Part shown: positions 38,821-47,812 of the stretch, one piece after another | How the letters are laid out: each line of letters begins with the position of its first letter | Numbering within the stretch: the first letter of the stretch is position 1 | Assembly: GCF_000156715.1 (NCBI RefSeq) | Contig: NZ_DS999316.1 | Location: 503,005-567,004, forward strand | From: Francisella philomiragia subsp. philomiragia ATCC 25015 | GTDB lineage: Bacteria; Pseudomonadota; Gammaproteobacteria; Francisellales; Francisellaceae | Length of the DNA stretch: 64,000 bases | Direction of reading: 5' to 3' | Position numbers and translations under genes: made by a program | Notes under the pieces: model-generated | Database searches by the model: none | What the model was told of the DNA's origin: nothing | What the model saw: the letters and a program-made list of their open reading frames with translations, nothing else

Positions 38821-39251
38821 TATTTATAAACCTCTTCTGCACGTTTACAAAATGCGCCCAACATCTTATCTGCAAGCCCACGAAATACAGGACCAAGAGC
38901 CATTTCCACAAATTTATTTTCAAAGGTAAACTCCATGTCCAATGATACCTTACACGAATTTTCATCTTGAGGTTCAAATTTCCAATCACCTGTTAAACTT
39001 TTAAATGGACCATTCATAAGATTTAAATGAATATGCTGATCTTTTACCATTGTATTATGTGTAGCAAAATCCAATTTCACAAATCCAGATTTGATTTTTA
39101 GAGATGCTTTTGCTTCTGTTTCTGTATGCTCAAAAACTTCTATATCATAGCACATTGGTAAAAACTGAGGATAGCTTTCAATATCATTTACAAGATCATA
39201 CATCTGTGAAGCAGTATAATTAACAATTGCAGATTTATTAACTTTATTCAT
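38820..39251 (-). CDS. ratA: RatA-type START/coenzyme Q-binding protein
   Basis: 143 residues of the polyketide cyclase/START-like family that includes RatA and COQ10. Characteristic N terminus MNKVNKSAIVNYTASQMYDLVNDIESYPQFLPMC and the C-terminal amphipathic helix (FRGLADKMLGAFCKRAEEVY). In E. coli, RatA was described as an inhibitor of 70S assembly. A ubiquinone-binding role is the alternative, from the COQ10 similarity. Coupled to rnfH by a one-base overlap and divergent from smpB, the common gammaproteobacterial arrangement. Confidence 0.92.
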   Translation of the reverse strand: MNKVNKSAIVNYTASQMYDLVNDIESYPQFLPMCYDIEVFEHTETEAKASLKIKSGFVKLDFATHNTMVKDQHIHLNLMNGPFKSLTGDWKFEPQDENSCKVSLDMEFTFENKFVEMALGPVFRGLADKMLGAFCKRAEEVYK

Positions 39252-39325
39252 TTATTTAATCTTTTGTGTTTTGCTGATAATATATAGCGTTACATTGTAT
39301 ATCTTTTACAAAAAATAATAAAGTT

Positions 39326-39799
39326 ATGAGTAAACATAAGGTTTCTCCAGCAACTATTGCTAGAAATAAAAGAGCCTTCCATGATTATACTATTCTAGAG
39401 AAATTTGAAGCTGGAATAGTACTACAAGGATGGGAAGTAAAAAGTATCAGGGCTGGTAAAGTACAGATGATAGATAGCCATGTGCATATCAAGCGTGGCG
39501 AAGCTTGGCTTTTTAATTGTCTAATAACTCCTCTATTGTCGGCATCTACTCATGTGGTAGCTGATGCTTCAGCAAATCGTAAACTACTACTTAATCGCCG
39601 TGAGATAGACAAAATCATGGGACGAATTGAGCAAAAAGGATTTACATGTGTGCCTTTGGCTATGTATTGGAAAGGTCCTCGTGTAAAAGTTGAAATAGCT
39701 CTTGCTCAGGGTAAAAAAGTTCACGACAAGCGTCAGGTTCAAAAAGATAAAGATTGGGCTCGCGAAAAGGATAGAATCTTTAAGAAGGCGCATAGATAA
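39326..39799 (+). CDS. smpB: SsrA-binding protein SmpB
   Basis: 157 residues, standard length. SmpB binds tmRNA and places it in the A site of stalled ribosomes (trans-translation). Motifs are [34 protein letters not shown] and the basic C-terminal tail ([18 protein letters not shown]) that enters the empty mRNA channel. The tmRNA gene (ssrA) is not in the window. It is followed after one base by ttcA, so the pair is cotranscribed; divergent from ratA. Confidence 0.97.
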   Translation: MSKHKVSPATIARNKRAFHDYTILEKFEAGIVLQGWEVKSIRAGKVQMIDSHVHIKRGEAWLFNCLITPLLSASTHVVADASANRKLLLNRREIDKIMGRIEQKGFTCVPLAMYWKGPRVKVEIALAQGKKVHDKRQVQKDKDWAREKDRIFKKAHR

Positions 39800-39800
39800 A

Positions 39801-40559
39801 ATGACTGAAATAAAAATAAGCAAAACTGAAAAAAAATTACGCCACTATATCACTAAGGCTATAGCTGATTATAAGCTTATCGAAAAAGGTGATAAGGTTA
39901 TGCTATGTCTATCAGGAGGTAAAGATTCTTTTGGATTATTAAAAGTTTTGCATGGGCTAATCGAAGATAAAACTTATGATATTGATCTTCATGTATATAC
40001 ACTAGATCAATCTCAACCAGGGTGGGATGATAGCAAGCTTAGAGCTTATCTTGATGATTTAGGCGTATCTTATGAGATTGAAACAAAAAATACTTATGGT
40101 GTGGTGATAGATAAAGTTCCAGAGGGTAAGACTTATTGTTCGTTATGCTCGAGACTTCGCCGTGGTAACATCTACAGATATGCAAAAGAGCATAAAATGG
40201 ATAAAATCATTCTAGGACACCATCGCGATGATTTGATCGAATCATTGTTAATGTCGATTCTGTATCAGGGGCAAATTAAATCTATGCCTCCTAAATTTAT
40301 CACACAAGATGGTGAAAATACTGTAATTCGCCCAATGGTATTAGTACAAGAACGTGATCTCATAGAGTTTGCTAAGGAAGAAAATTTCCCAATAATTCCA
40401 TGTAACCTATGCGGATCTCAAGAAAATCTTAAAAGAAAAAAAGTTAAAAAGCTAATCCAAGATTTAGCACATGAAAATCCAAAGGTACCAAGTAATATTC
40501 TAAACTCTTTATCAAATGTATTACCAAGTCATTTGATGGATAGAAATTTATTAGCATAA
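39801..40559 (+). CDS. ttcA: tRNA 2-thiocytidine(32) synthetase TtcA
   Basis: About 252 residues from the ATG at 39801, one base after the smpB stop. The frame is open further upstream, inside smpB, but those residues are out-of-frame smpB sequence. PP-loop ATP pyrophosphatase motif [12 protein letters not shown], then two CxxC pairs ([10 protein letters not shown] and CNLCGSQ) that hold the 4Fe-4S cluster used for thiolation of C32. Shorter than the ~310-residue E. coli enzyme but with all motifs. Confidence 0.93.
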   Translation: MTEIKISKTEKKLRHYITKAIADYKLIEKGDKVMLCLSGGKDSFGLLKVLHGLIEDKTYDIDLHVYTLDQSQPGWDDSKLRAYLDDLGVSYEIETKNTYGVVIDKVPEGKTYCSLCSRLRRGNIYRYAKEHKMDKIILGHHRDDLIESLLMSILYQGQIKSMPPKFITQDGENTVIRPMVLVQERDLIEFAKEENFPIIPCNLCGSQENLKRKKVKKLIQDLAHENPKVPSNILNSLSNVLPSHLMDRNLLA

Positions 40560-40679
40560 TTTTAGCTCTCTATTTTCTAAACACAAAAACATTATGATTT
40601 ATTCACATGTCTGTTTCATGGTCTAGATAAAATTTTTTTCATGGTAAAATACTAAAAATATCGAAAAATAATTAAAGAA

Positions 40680-41807
40680 ATGAAGTACATAGATCGTCTT
40701 AAACATAATACTGAACTATATATAGGCTACCCTCCAGCAACAGATTTTAAACTAAGTCAGTATGCTGAGCTTCTTGATTATTCTATGAATAGTTTAGGTA
40801 ATCCTTATGATTTAAATAATCCTTTTAGTAGTCATGCTCACGAAAAAAGTGTCATTGATTTTTTCATTAATCTTTATAAGCTAGATCATAAAAATTTTTG
40901 GGGATATGTTGCAAACTGTAGCTCTGAATCTATTATGTACTGCTTATGGCGTGCAAAAAAACATCTACAAATGACTAATAACAAAAAAATAAAAATAATC
41001 TGCAATGAGTTCTCTCATTATGCAATTGATAAAACCGCTGATATATTAGATTTAGAACTGATTAAAATTCAAAGTAATGAATATGGTGAAATCGATTATA
41101 ATGCTCTAAAATCAAATATAAAATCTGAATATAATTATATCTTTTTTGCAACTATAGGTTCAACAATGACTTCATCTATAGATGATATTAATATTGTAAA
41201 AAATATATTAGAAGAATCTAAAACCTCTTTTTATATACATGCTGATGCTGCATTTGATGGAGCTTTTATTCCATTTACAGATGATTTTCATAAATGTCAA
41301 AATTTTGATTCAATAAATATAAGTGGTCATAAATTTATTGGTCTACCCATGCCTTGTGGTATAACTATTATCAATAAAGAATATATAAGTGGCAGATATA
41401 TTGAATACACATCGAACAATGATGTGACAATAGGTGGTAGTAGAAATGGTCTAACTCCTTATCTTCTTTACAAACGGATAAAAGAATTAAATGGTGCTGA
41501 CGGATTAAAAAATAGATTTAATGAGTGTTTAAAACTAGCTAAAAATTATCAAAAAATACTAGAAGAAAATAATATTAACGTTTTTAGAAACAAAAACTCT
41601 CTAACTTTAGCACTAACAGATATTCCAAAAGAGATTATGAAAAAGTGGCACGCTCCAACTAGAAAAAAACTAACTACAATAACTGCTTTACCAAAATTAA
41701 CAGAAGAAAAACTGCGCTTATTTATAGCAGATATTAAACACTATAATGAAAATTGTTTTGTTACAGATACAATAACCATTATGCCTAGCGATGTAGCAGC
41801 CCTATAG
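40680..41807 (+). CDS. hdc: PLP-dependent histidine decarboxylase
   Basis: Group II PLP decarboxylase, 375 residues, matching the 370-380 length of bacterial PLP-type histidine decarboxylases (for example those of Morganella and Klebsiella). Visible elements are GYVANCSSESIMYCLWRAK (about 75-93), the cofactor-binding Asp in YIHADAAFDGAF (about 185-196) and the Schiff-base lysine in SISGHKF-type motif NISGHKFIG (Lys218). It would convert histidine to histamine and CO2. No histidine/histamine antiporter gene is adjacent. It is separated from the his operon only by the RNase T2 gene. Substrate is inferred from overall similarity. Confidence 0.85.
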   Translation: MKYIDRLKHNTELYIGYPPATDFKLSQYAELLDYSMNSLGNPYDLNNPFSSHAHEKSVIDFFINLYKLDHKNFWGYVANCSSESIMYCLWRAKKHLQMTNNKKIKIICNEFSHYAIDKTADILDLELIKIQSNEYGEIDYNALKSNIKSEYNYIFFATIGSTMTSSIDDINIVKNILEESKTSFYIHADAAFDGAFIPFTDDFHKCQNFDSINISGHKFIGLPMPCGITIINKEYISGRYIEYTSNNDVTIGGSRNGLTPYLLYKRIKELNGADGLKNRFNECLKLAKNYQKILEENNINVFRNKNSLTLALTDIPKEIMKKWHAPTRKKLTTITALPKLTEEKLRLFIADIKHYNENCFVTDTITIMPSDVAAL

Positions 41808-41866
41808 ACTTTATATTTTTACTTGGCTCATCCGTAAAAATTATGCAGAAAATGCAACTACTTATA

Positions 41867-41887
41867 TGACAGATCATTGATCTGTCA
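41867..41887. terminator. Inverted repeat, probable bidirectional terminator
   Basis: TGACAGATCA at 41867-41876 and its exact complement TGATCTGTCA at 41878-41887, separated by one base, would fold into an 8-bp stem with a 5-nt loop. It lies in the 89-bp gap between convergent hdc and RNase T2 genes, where a shared terminator is expected. No long T run follows on either strand, so termination efficiency is uncertain; it could also bind a protein. Confidence 0.5.
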
Positions 41888-41896
41888 GCTGTTAGA

Positions 41897-42901
41897 TTAG
41901 TTAATAGTATGAGAGAAATTAGAAATTTTAAATGTATTTGGACATGTACTTTGGTTAGCATTTGGTGCATTAGCTAGCAAAGCAGACAAATCTTTTTGGC
42001 TTGGCTCATCAGCATTTTTAGGTAATGATATATACACATCAACTAGCATACCATCTTTACAATTTAGATATACTTTATTACTAGTACCAGCTCCAAAACT
42101 TTGATTAAAAGCATTATCAAACTGTTCAATAGTTATATCTTTACCAATATTTTGGCTAAATAACTGCTCTAATTTTGAATCATTTATTTGGTTTACAAAA
42201 GTAGCTGCTTGAGTATAGTATTGGTTTTGATCTTGTAATTGACAAGTTCCATGCTTGTACCATTCATGGCGTTGTAAACATGAAGAGTCATTATATCCCG
42301 GCATCACACTATGCAGCAACTCCATAGTTTTATCATCTAAATTTAATGGCGCATAATTACAAAAATCAGATTGTTTCTGAGCACCACAAAAGCCATAATT
42401 AGTGCCACAAGTATCTTGATTTGGCCAAAATCCATGTAGCGAAAAACTCTTAGCCGCTGCACTATCTACAGGTAGATTTTTACACTCTTGTTTTCCAGCA
42501 CTGAAGCCATAAGTCTCACAAAATGCCGGCTGCCAACTTAAAGCTAATACATAGCTATCAGCAAGTCCAGGCTCTTGGACACATTGTTTAGCAGGAGTAT
42601 CACCTCCTTCTTCAATATCTGCGATACCGCAACTACTACTTACCCAGCGCAACTGGCTTTCACTAGCATTTGAAATAAATACTCTAAACCAATCAGGATT
42701 AGTATCTTTATTTTTTTCCTGAATAGAGTAAGTTTGCCCTGCAATTACATAAGTATTATCAGGATTAGTCATTTTGTTTTTTGATATATATGCTTGACAC
42801 GATGACTCTGCTGTAAATGTACCTTTAGCAGGCACTGCGTATACTGATGTAGTAATTAATGCCAAAAGGACAATCGCTAAGATACGAATTATTATTTTCA
42901 T
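41897..42901 (-). CDS. Exported RNase T2 family ribonuclease
   Basis: 334 residues with a signal peptide (about 1-22, ending VYA). The first ~100 mature residues form a separate region with paired cysteines (SCQAYISKNKM and SSSCGIAD, DWFRVF between), which I cannot name with certainty. The RNase T2 domain follows from about 115, with active-site motifs CAS I FSLHGFWPNQD and CAS II HEWYKHGTC, each containing catalytic histidine. It cleaves RNA through a 2',3'-cyclic phosphate, probably in the periplasm. Several further cysteines suggest disulfides. Neighbouring genes (hdc and the his operon) do not explain its job. Confidence 0.9.
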   Translation of the reverse strand: MKIIIRILAIVLLALITTSVYAVPAKGTFTAESSCQAYISKNKMTNPDNTYVIAGQTYSIQEKNKDTNPDWFRVFISNASESQLRWVSSSCGIADIEEGGDTPAKQCVQEPGLADSYVLALSWQPAFCETYGFSAGKQECKNLPVDSAAAKSFSLHGFWPNQDTCGTNYGFCGAQKQSDFCNYAPLNLDDKTMELLHSVMPGYNDSSCLQRHEWYKHGTCQLQDQNQYYTQAATFVNQINDSKLEQLFSQNIGKDITIEQFDNAFNQSFGAGTSNKVYLNCKDGMLVDVYISLPKNADEPSQKDLSALLANAPNANQSTCPNTFKISNFSHTIN

Positions 42902-42941
42902 ATAAGTAAATTTTTGGTTAACTTCAAATAGTAATTATAAC

Positions 42942-43565
42942 TTAATTAGAAGTATTTCGAGAAACTAACTTTTGACAAATTTGTTCTAATGAAATACCTT
43001 TCTCTCTCAGTAAAACTAATAAATGAAATAATAAATCTGCTGTCTCAGAAATTAACTCATCTTCTGAATCTTGTTTCATTGCGGCAATTACAACTTCTAC
43101 ACCCTCTTCGCCAACTTTTTGAGCGATTCTAGGTAATCCTTTTTTAAATAAACTAGTCAAATAGCTATTCTCAGGTAAATAGTCTTTTCTTTCAGCAATT
43201 AGTTTTTCTAATTTATCTATTATATACAGCGAGCTATTTTCTTCATTTTTAGTAAAACATGATTTACTACCAGTATGACAAGTTGGACCGTACGGTATAG
43301 CTTTTATAAGTATAGAGTCATTATCACAATCAACAGCAATATCTTTTAATTCAAGAAAATTACCGCTTTCTTCGCCTTTAGTCCATAAGCGTTTTTTACT
43401 ACGACTATAGAAAGTCACTTTGCCGATTTCTAAAGTTTTCTCTAAAGATTCTTTACTCATATACCCTAGCATTAAGACACTATTATCAATTGCTGATTGA
43501 ATAATAGCTGGAACTAAATTATCCATTTTTTGCCAAGCTATAGACTCTATAATTTTGTTATCCAT
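42942..43565 (-). CDS. hisI: Bifunctional phosphoribosyl-AMP cyclohydrolase / phosphoribosyl-ATP pyrophosphatase
   Basis: HisIE, 207 residues, catalysing steps 2 and 3 of histidine biosynthesis. The N-terminal HisI domain contains the SRSKKRLWTKGEESGN motif, VDCDNDSI with metal-binding Asp/Cys, and CHTGSKSCF. The C-terminal HisE domain (about 110-207) has the GVEVVIAAMKQDSEDELISETADLLFH pattern with acidic metal ligands. It is the last gene of the his operon, 8 nt after hisF. Confidence 0.95.
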   Translation of the reverse strand: MDNKIIESIAWQKMDNLVPAIIQSAIDNSVLMLGYMSKESLEKTLEIGKVTFYSRSKKRLWTKGEESGNFLELKDIAVDCDNDSILIKAIPYGPTCHTGSKSCFTKNEENSSLYIIDKLEKLIAERKDYLPENSYLTSLFKKGLPRIAQKVGEEGVEVVIAAMKQDSEDELISETADLLFHLLVLLREKGISLEQICQKLVSRNTSN

Positions 43566-43573
43566 TTTGTATC

Positions 43574-44347
43574 CTATTTTACTATTCTTGTGGGTATATT
43601 GTTTTTAAAAAGCTCTTGTTTTAACTCAGGTATAGCAATAATATCATCATGAAACACACTAGCTGCCAAAGCACCATCAATCTCTGTGTACTTAAATACA
43701 TCGATAAAATGCTGAATCTCTCCAGCTCCACCAGAGGCAATAACTGGGATTGAGACATTTGATTGAACTTCTCTAAGATGCTCTAGATCATAACCACCTT
43801 TGACACCATCATGATTCATACAATTAAGAACTATCTCACCAGCACCACGAGACTCTACCTCTTTTGCCCAACTAACGGGATCTAATAATGTCTGTACAGT
43901 TTTATCAGCACTACCTGTATATTGACAAACTTTAAATTCACCATCAATAAATTTGCTATCAATACCAACGACCACACACTGACTACCAAATTCATAAACT
44001 AGCTCATCTATCAAATCAGGTCTAGCTAATGCTGCTGAGTTTACAGATATTTTATCTGCCCCTTCATTAAGTATAGCTCGAGCATTTTCTACAGATTTAA
44101 TTCCACCAGCTACGCAAAATGGGATATTTATCTTTTTGGCTATCTCTTGTATCCATTTGATAGACAGTAACTTATTATCAGGACTAGCACCAATATCATA
44201 AAATACTAGCTCATCAGCTCCTGCATCCGAGTATTTCTGAGCTAGCTCAATAATATCGCCAATGACTCTATGATTTCTAAACTTTACACCTTTGACAACT
44301 ACGCCATCTTTCACATCAAGACATGGAATTATTCTTTTAGTTAACAT
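43574..44347 (-). CDS. hisF: Imidazole glycerol phosphate synthase cyclase subunit
   Basis: 257-residue (beta-alpha)8 barrel that joins ammonia from HisH with PRFAR to give IGP and AICAR. Catalytic Asp residues are in PCLDVKDGVVVKG (about Asp11) and VVGIDSKF (about Asp130). Two phosphate-binding loops (AGGIKSV and ASGGAG) are present. Overlaps the end of hisA by 7 nt, in the enteric gene order. Confidence 0.97.
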   Translation of the reverse strand: MLTKRIIPCLDVKDGVVVKGVKFRNHRVIGDIIELAQKYSDAGADELVFYDIGASPDNKLLSIKWIQEIAKKINIPFCVAGGIKSVENARAILNEGADKISVNSAALARPDLIDELVYEFGSQCVVVGIDSKFIDGEFKVCQYTGSADKTVQTLLDPVSWAKEVESRGAGEIVLNCMNHDGVKGGYDLEHLREVQSNVSIPVIASGGAGEIQHFIDVFKYTEIDGALAASVFHDDIIAIPELKQELFKNNIPTRIVK

Positions 44348-45066
44348 TCTAAAGCCTCTTGTAGTGTAAATTTATTCTCATATAAAGCTTTACCAATGAT
44401 GACACCATAAGTATTTTGCTCTTTTAGAATTTCTAAATCTTCTAAGCTACCAACTCCACCAGAAGCCATAAACTGAACATCTGGATATATAGATGAGTAA
44501 ATTCTATATAGCTCAAAATTTGGACCTTGTAGCATACCATCTCGTGAAATATCAGTACATAAAACATACTCAAGACCATCACCAAGATAAGTTTGCAATA
44601 TCTCATCTAAAGTTGTTGTACTAGATTCTTGCCAGCCATGCGTTGCGATATAAGGTATTCCTTCTTTGATAAATACATCTAAAGCTAAAACTATCTTCTC
44701 AGCTCCATATCTATCAAAAAACTTCTTTGTTAATGCTATGTCCTTAACAGCCAAGCTACCAATAACCACTCTATCAACCCCAATTTCCAGAAGTTTTTCG
44801 ATAGTCTCAAAATCTTTGACTCCGCCACCAACTTGTAGAGTCATATTACAGTTTTCTCTAATCTTCTGAATAGTCTCAAATTGACAAGTTTGGCCTTTTT
44901 TAGCTCCATCTAAATCTACAACATGGATAAACTCTGCACCAGCTTGCTGATATGCTTTTGCAACATCTTTTGGCTCAAGCTCATAAGTAGTAGTTTTATT
45001 AAAATCACCCTTTTCTAAACGAACACATTTGCCATTTATGAGATCTATCGCTGGAAATATATTCAT
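44341..45066 (-). CDS. hisA: Phosphoribosylformimino-5-aminoimidazole carboxamide ribotide isomerase
   Basis: HisA, 241 residues, barrel paralogue of HisF that performs the Amadori rearrangement of ProFAR to PRFAR. Catalytic Asp pair in IFPAIDLINGKCVRL (Asp8) and TDISRDGMLQGPNFELY (near Asp129 of the family). Its start is adjacent to the hisH stop with no gap and it overlaps hisF by 7 nt. Confidence 0.97.
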   Translation of the reverse strand: MNIFPAIDLINGKCVRLEKGDFNKTTTYELEPKDVAKAYQQAGAEFIHVVDLDGAKKGQTCQFETIQKIRENCNMTLQVGGGVKDFETIEKLLEIGVDRVVIGSLAVKDIALTKKFFDRYGAEKIVLALDVFIKEGIPYIATHGWQESSTTTLDEILQTYLGDGLEYVLCTDISRDGMLQGPNFELYRIYSSIYPDVQFMASGGVGSLEDLEILKEQNTYGVIIGKALYENKFTLQEALEC

Positions 45067-45663
45067 TTACAAAGCTCCTTGTATAAAATTCTCTAAAATC
45101 TTCATCCCAACATTACCTGACTTCTCAGGATGAAATTGAATGCCATAGAAATTATCTTTATTTACCATCGCAGTGAAATCATTTATATAATCATTAGTAG
45201 CTATGCTAAATTGATTAAGCTCCGCATAAAAACTATGTACAAAATATACATAATCATCTTCTGCAATATCTTTAAATAAAAAATGATCCTTATTTATATT
45301 TTGTAAAATATTCCAACCCATATGTGGAATGCTAAAACCTTGCGTTTTTTTAAAAGCTTTTACTTTTTCAGGAAAAATACCTAAACAATATGTATCACCT
45401 TCTTCAGAAAAACTATACATAATCTGCATTCCTAAGCAGATCCCTAACACTGGTTGTGTCAGCTCTGGAATAAGCTTATCCAAATCATATTTTTTTAGAT
45501 TTGCCATTGCTGATTTAGCATGTCCTACACCAGGTAAAATTACGCAGTCTGATTTTTTGATAACTTCAGCATCATGTGTTAGGACTATTTCTTGCCCTAA
45601 TTTCTCAAAGGCATATTTTATCGAAGCAAAATTACTACCACAACAATCTATTATCGCTATCAT
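45067..45663 (-). CDS. hisH: Imidazole glycerol phosphate synthase glutamine amidotransferase subunit
   Basis: 198-residue class I glutamine amidotransferase that feeds ammonia to HisF. The nucleophile Cys is in GICLGMQIMYSFSEEG (about Cys76), and the His-x-Glu pair in QFHPEKSG (about 176-180). Overlaps hisB by 4 nt (ATGA) and abuts hisA, so all three are translationally coupled. Confidence 0.97.
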   Translation of the reverse strand: MIAIIDCCGSNFASIKYAFEKLGQEIVLTHDAEVIKKSDCVILPGVGHAKSAMANLKKYDLDKLIPELTQPVLGICLGMQIMYSFSEEGDTYCLGIFPEKVKAFKKTQGFSIPHMGWNILQNINKDHFLFKDIAEDDYVYFVHSFYAELNQFSIATNDYINDFTAMVNKDNFYGIQFHPEKSGNVGMKILENFIQGAL

Positions 45664-46736
45664 AACACTCCTTTTGAACTAGGAATCTCATCTATACCAT
45701 TTTTGGCAATTGCTTGTTTAAGTACTTTTCCTAAGCCTTTAAAACACGCTTCTATCATATGATGAGTATTCTCACCTGTTACTTTAATATGTAGTGTTGC
45801 TTTTAGACCTTCAGCAAAAGATACAAAGAAATGCTTCACCAACTCTACTGATAAATCCCCAACCATCTCTCGATCAAAATTCGCTTCAAATGAGCAATAA
45901 TTTCTGCCACTTAAATCTAGAGCAATCTCAACTAAAGCCTCATCCATAGGTAATAAAAAACCATAACGATTAATACCGTATTTATCGCCAAGAGCTTGAG
46001 CAATTGTTTGTGAAAGAGTAATTGCAACATCTTCAACACAGTGATGATCATCTATATGAAGATCACCTTTTGCCTTAATTGTCGCACTTATCCCAGCATG
46101 TTTTACAATCTGATCAAGCATATGATCAAAGAAACCAAGACCTGTCTCTATTTCTCTAGTCCCAGGAACATCTAGATTAACTTTTACAATAATATCAGTC
46201 TCATTAGTTACACGCTTGATTTCAGCTACTCTAGGCTTATTTAATATAGCTGTAGTAATATCATCCCAAGATTGATAATTTCCAACACCAAATTGAATAG
46301 GATTGACTTTAATATTATGAGCCAACTGTACATCCGTTTCTCTATCTCCAATCACATAGCTATCTTTTAGAGAGATTTTTTGCTCAACTAAATAATCCAT
46401 CAACAAGCCAACTTTAGGTTTACGACAGTTACAATTTTCATGAGCAAAATGTGGACAAATCAATACATCCTTAAACTCGATACCTTGTGATTTAAATATC
46501 TTCATCATCAAATCATGTGGTGCATCAAAGTCTGCTTGAGGGAAAGAGTCAGTGCCTAATCCATCTTGATTTGATACCATTACAAGTTTAAAACCTGCTT
46601 TTTGTAATTTTTTAAGAGCTTCAAAAACACCATCAAAAAACTCTAATTTTTCGATACTATCAACTTGTTTATCTATAGGTGGCTCAACTATTAAAGTACC
46701 ATCTCTATCAATGAATAAATATTTATTTTGTTTCAT
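45660..46736 (-). CDS. hisB: Bifunctional histidinol-phosphatase / imidazoleglycerol-phosphate dehydratase
   Basis: 358-residue fusion as in enterobacteria. The N-terminal HAD phosphatase (about 1-165) has DRDGT with nucleophile Asp10 and Asp12, and a zinc loop CPHFAHENCNCRKPK. The C-terminal dehydratase (about 170-358) has the HMLDQIVKHAG and DDHHCVEDVAITL metal-binding histidine motifs and the HHMIEACFKGLGK motif. The gene overlaps hisC by 14 nt and hisH by 4 nt. The fused form is characteristic of gammaproteobacteria and some Bacteroidetes or epsilonproteobacteria. Confidence 0.97.
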   Translation of the reverse strand: MKQNKYLFIDRDGTLIVEPPIDKQVDSIEKLEFFDGVFEALKKLQKAGFKLVMVSNQDGLGTDSFPQADFDAPHDLMMKIFKSQGIEFKDVLICPHFAHENCNCRKPKVGLLMDYLVEQKISLKDSYVIGDRETDVQLAHNIKVNPIQFGVGNYQSWDDITTAILNKPRVAEIKRVTNETDIIVKVNLDVPGTREIETGLGFFDHMLDQIVKHAGISATIKAKGDLHIDDHHCVEDVAITLSQTIAQALGDKYGINRYGFLLPMDEALVEIALDLSGRNYCSFEANFDREMVGDLSVELVKHFFVSFAEGLKATLHIKVTGENTHHMIEACFKGLGKVLKQAIAKNGIDEIPSSKGVL

Positions 46737-47808
46737 ATTCGCTACTTAATTTTTGTAATACTTCGATTAATCTTTTATTTTCAGATACTGTTCCTATGCT
46801 AATTCTTAGAACTTTTTCATCATTGAAAAAATGCGCCATAGAACGAACTACTATTTTATTATCTATCAGTTTATTAAAAATACTTTCTCTAAATCTGACT
46901 AATATAAAGTTAGCATCTGATGACCACAATTTATCAACAATCTTCATTTGCGATAATGCTTGATATAGATGTTCCCTTTGTTCTTTTACTTCAATAATTT
47001 GACTAGCTATATTTGCTAAATTCTCATCATCAAGCATTGCTAATATAGTACTTTCGGTAGTTTTTGGGATTGGATATGGTGCTAAGATTTTTCTCAACCA
47101 AACTATTCTATCTGAATTAGTAATTACCACCCCTAGCCTAAGACCTGCCATACCAAAAGATTTTGACAAGGTTCTTAGTACAACTAAATTTTCATATTTA
47201 TTAATGATGCTAGAAACAGACTTTTCATTACTAAATTCAATATACGCCTCATCAACTACAACTACACAATTGCCAGCTAATTCAGATAGAATTTGCTCAA
47301 TATCAGCTAAGGGTATAGATTTACCAGTAGGATTATTAGGAGTACATAAAAATAATAACTTACAGTTATCAGGAATATTTGCTAAAAGCTCTGTAACATT
47401 AATCTCAAAGTTATTTTCTTCTTTTAGCTTAAGAGTCTTATAATCAACACCCTGTAATTGAGCAGCTATTTTATACATCCCAAAAGTAGGCTCAACTGCA
47501 AAAGCAGAATCTGTTTGATACTCACAATATAATCTAAATAATAAATCAATTCCCTCATCACTACCTCTAGTAACTAATAGATTGCTTGCATCAACATCAT
47601 ATATCTTTGCTAGTTTCTCAACCAATCTCTTTGGTTGTGGCTCAGGATAACGATTATATAAATACTCATCATTATATGGTGATTCATTAGCATTTAACCA
47701 AATATCTCCATCTACTTTTAAAGAGCGTGCAGATGAGTATGCACTAAATTTTTGTAAATCTTTACGAATAAGACTTTCTGTTGTTTGATTTTGCACAATC
47801 TTTTGCAT
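46723..47808 (-). CDS. hisC: Histidinol-phosphate aminotransferase
   Basis: 361-residue fold-I PLP aminotransferase. Cofactor lysine is in LRTLSKSFGMAGLRLG (about Lys219). The WLNANESPY N-terminal substrate segment, TPNNPTGK and VVDEAYIEF motifs are all in place. It converts imidazole-acetol phosphate to L-histidinol phosphate. Starts 4 nt after the hisD stop and overlaps hisB by 14 nt. Confidence 0.96.
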   Translation of the reverse strand: MQKIVQNQTTESLIRKDLQKFSAYSSARSLKVDGDIWLNANESPYNDEYLYNRYPEPQPKRLVEKLAKIYDVDASNLLVTRGSDEGIDLLFRLYCEYQTDSAFAVEPTFGMYKIAAQLQGVDYKTLKLKEENNFEINVTELLANIPDNCKLLFLCTPNNPTGKSIPLADIEQILSELAGNCVVVVDEAYIEFSNEKSVSSIINKYENLVVLRTLSKSFGMAGLRLGVVITNSDRIVWLRKILAPYPIPKTTESTILAMLDDENLANIASQIIEVKEQREHLYQALSQMKIVDKLWSSDANFILVRFRESIFNKLIDNKIVVRSMAHFFNDEKVLRISIGTVSENKRLIEVLQKLSSEYETK

Positions 47809-47812
47809 AATG

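Noticed and set aside
39702-39800. Upstream extension of ttcA inside smpB
   Set aside because: The open frame overlaps smpB out of frame; the ATG at 39801 directly after the smpB stop gives the normal TtcA N terminus.
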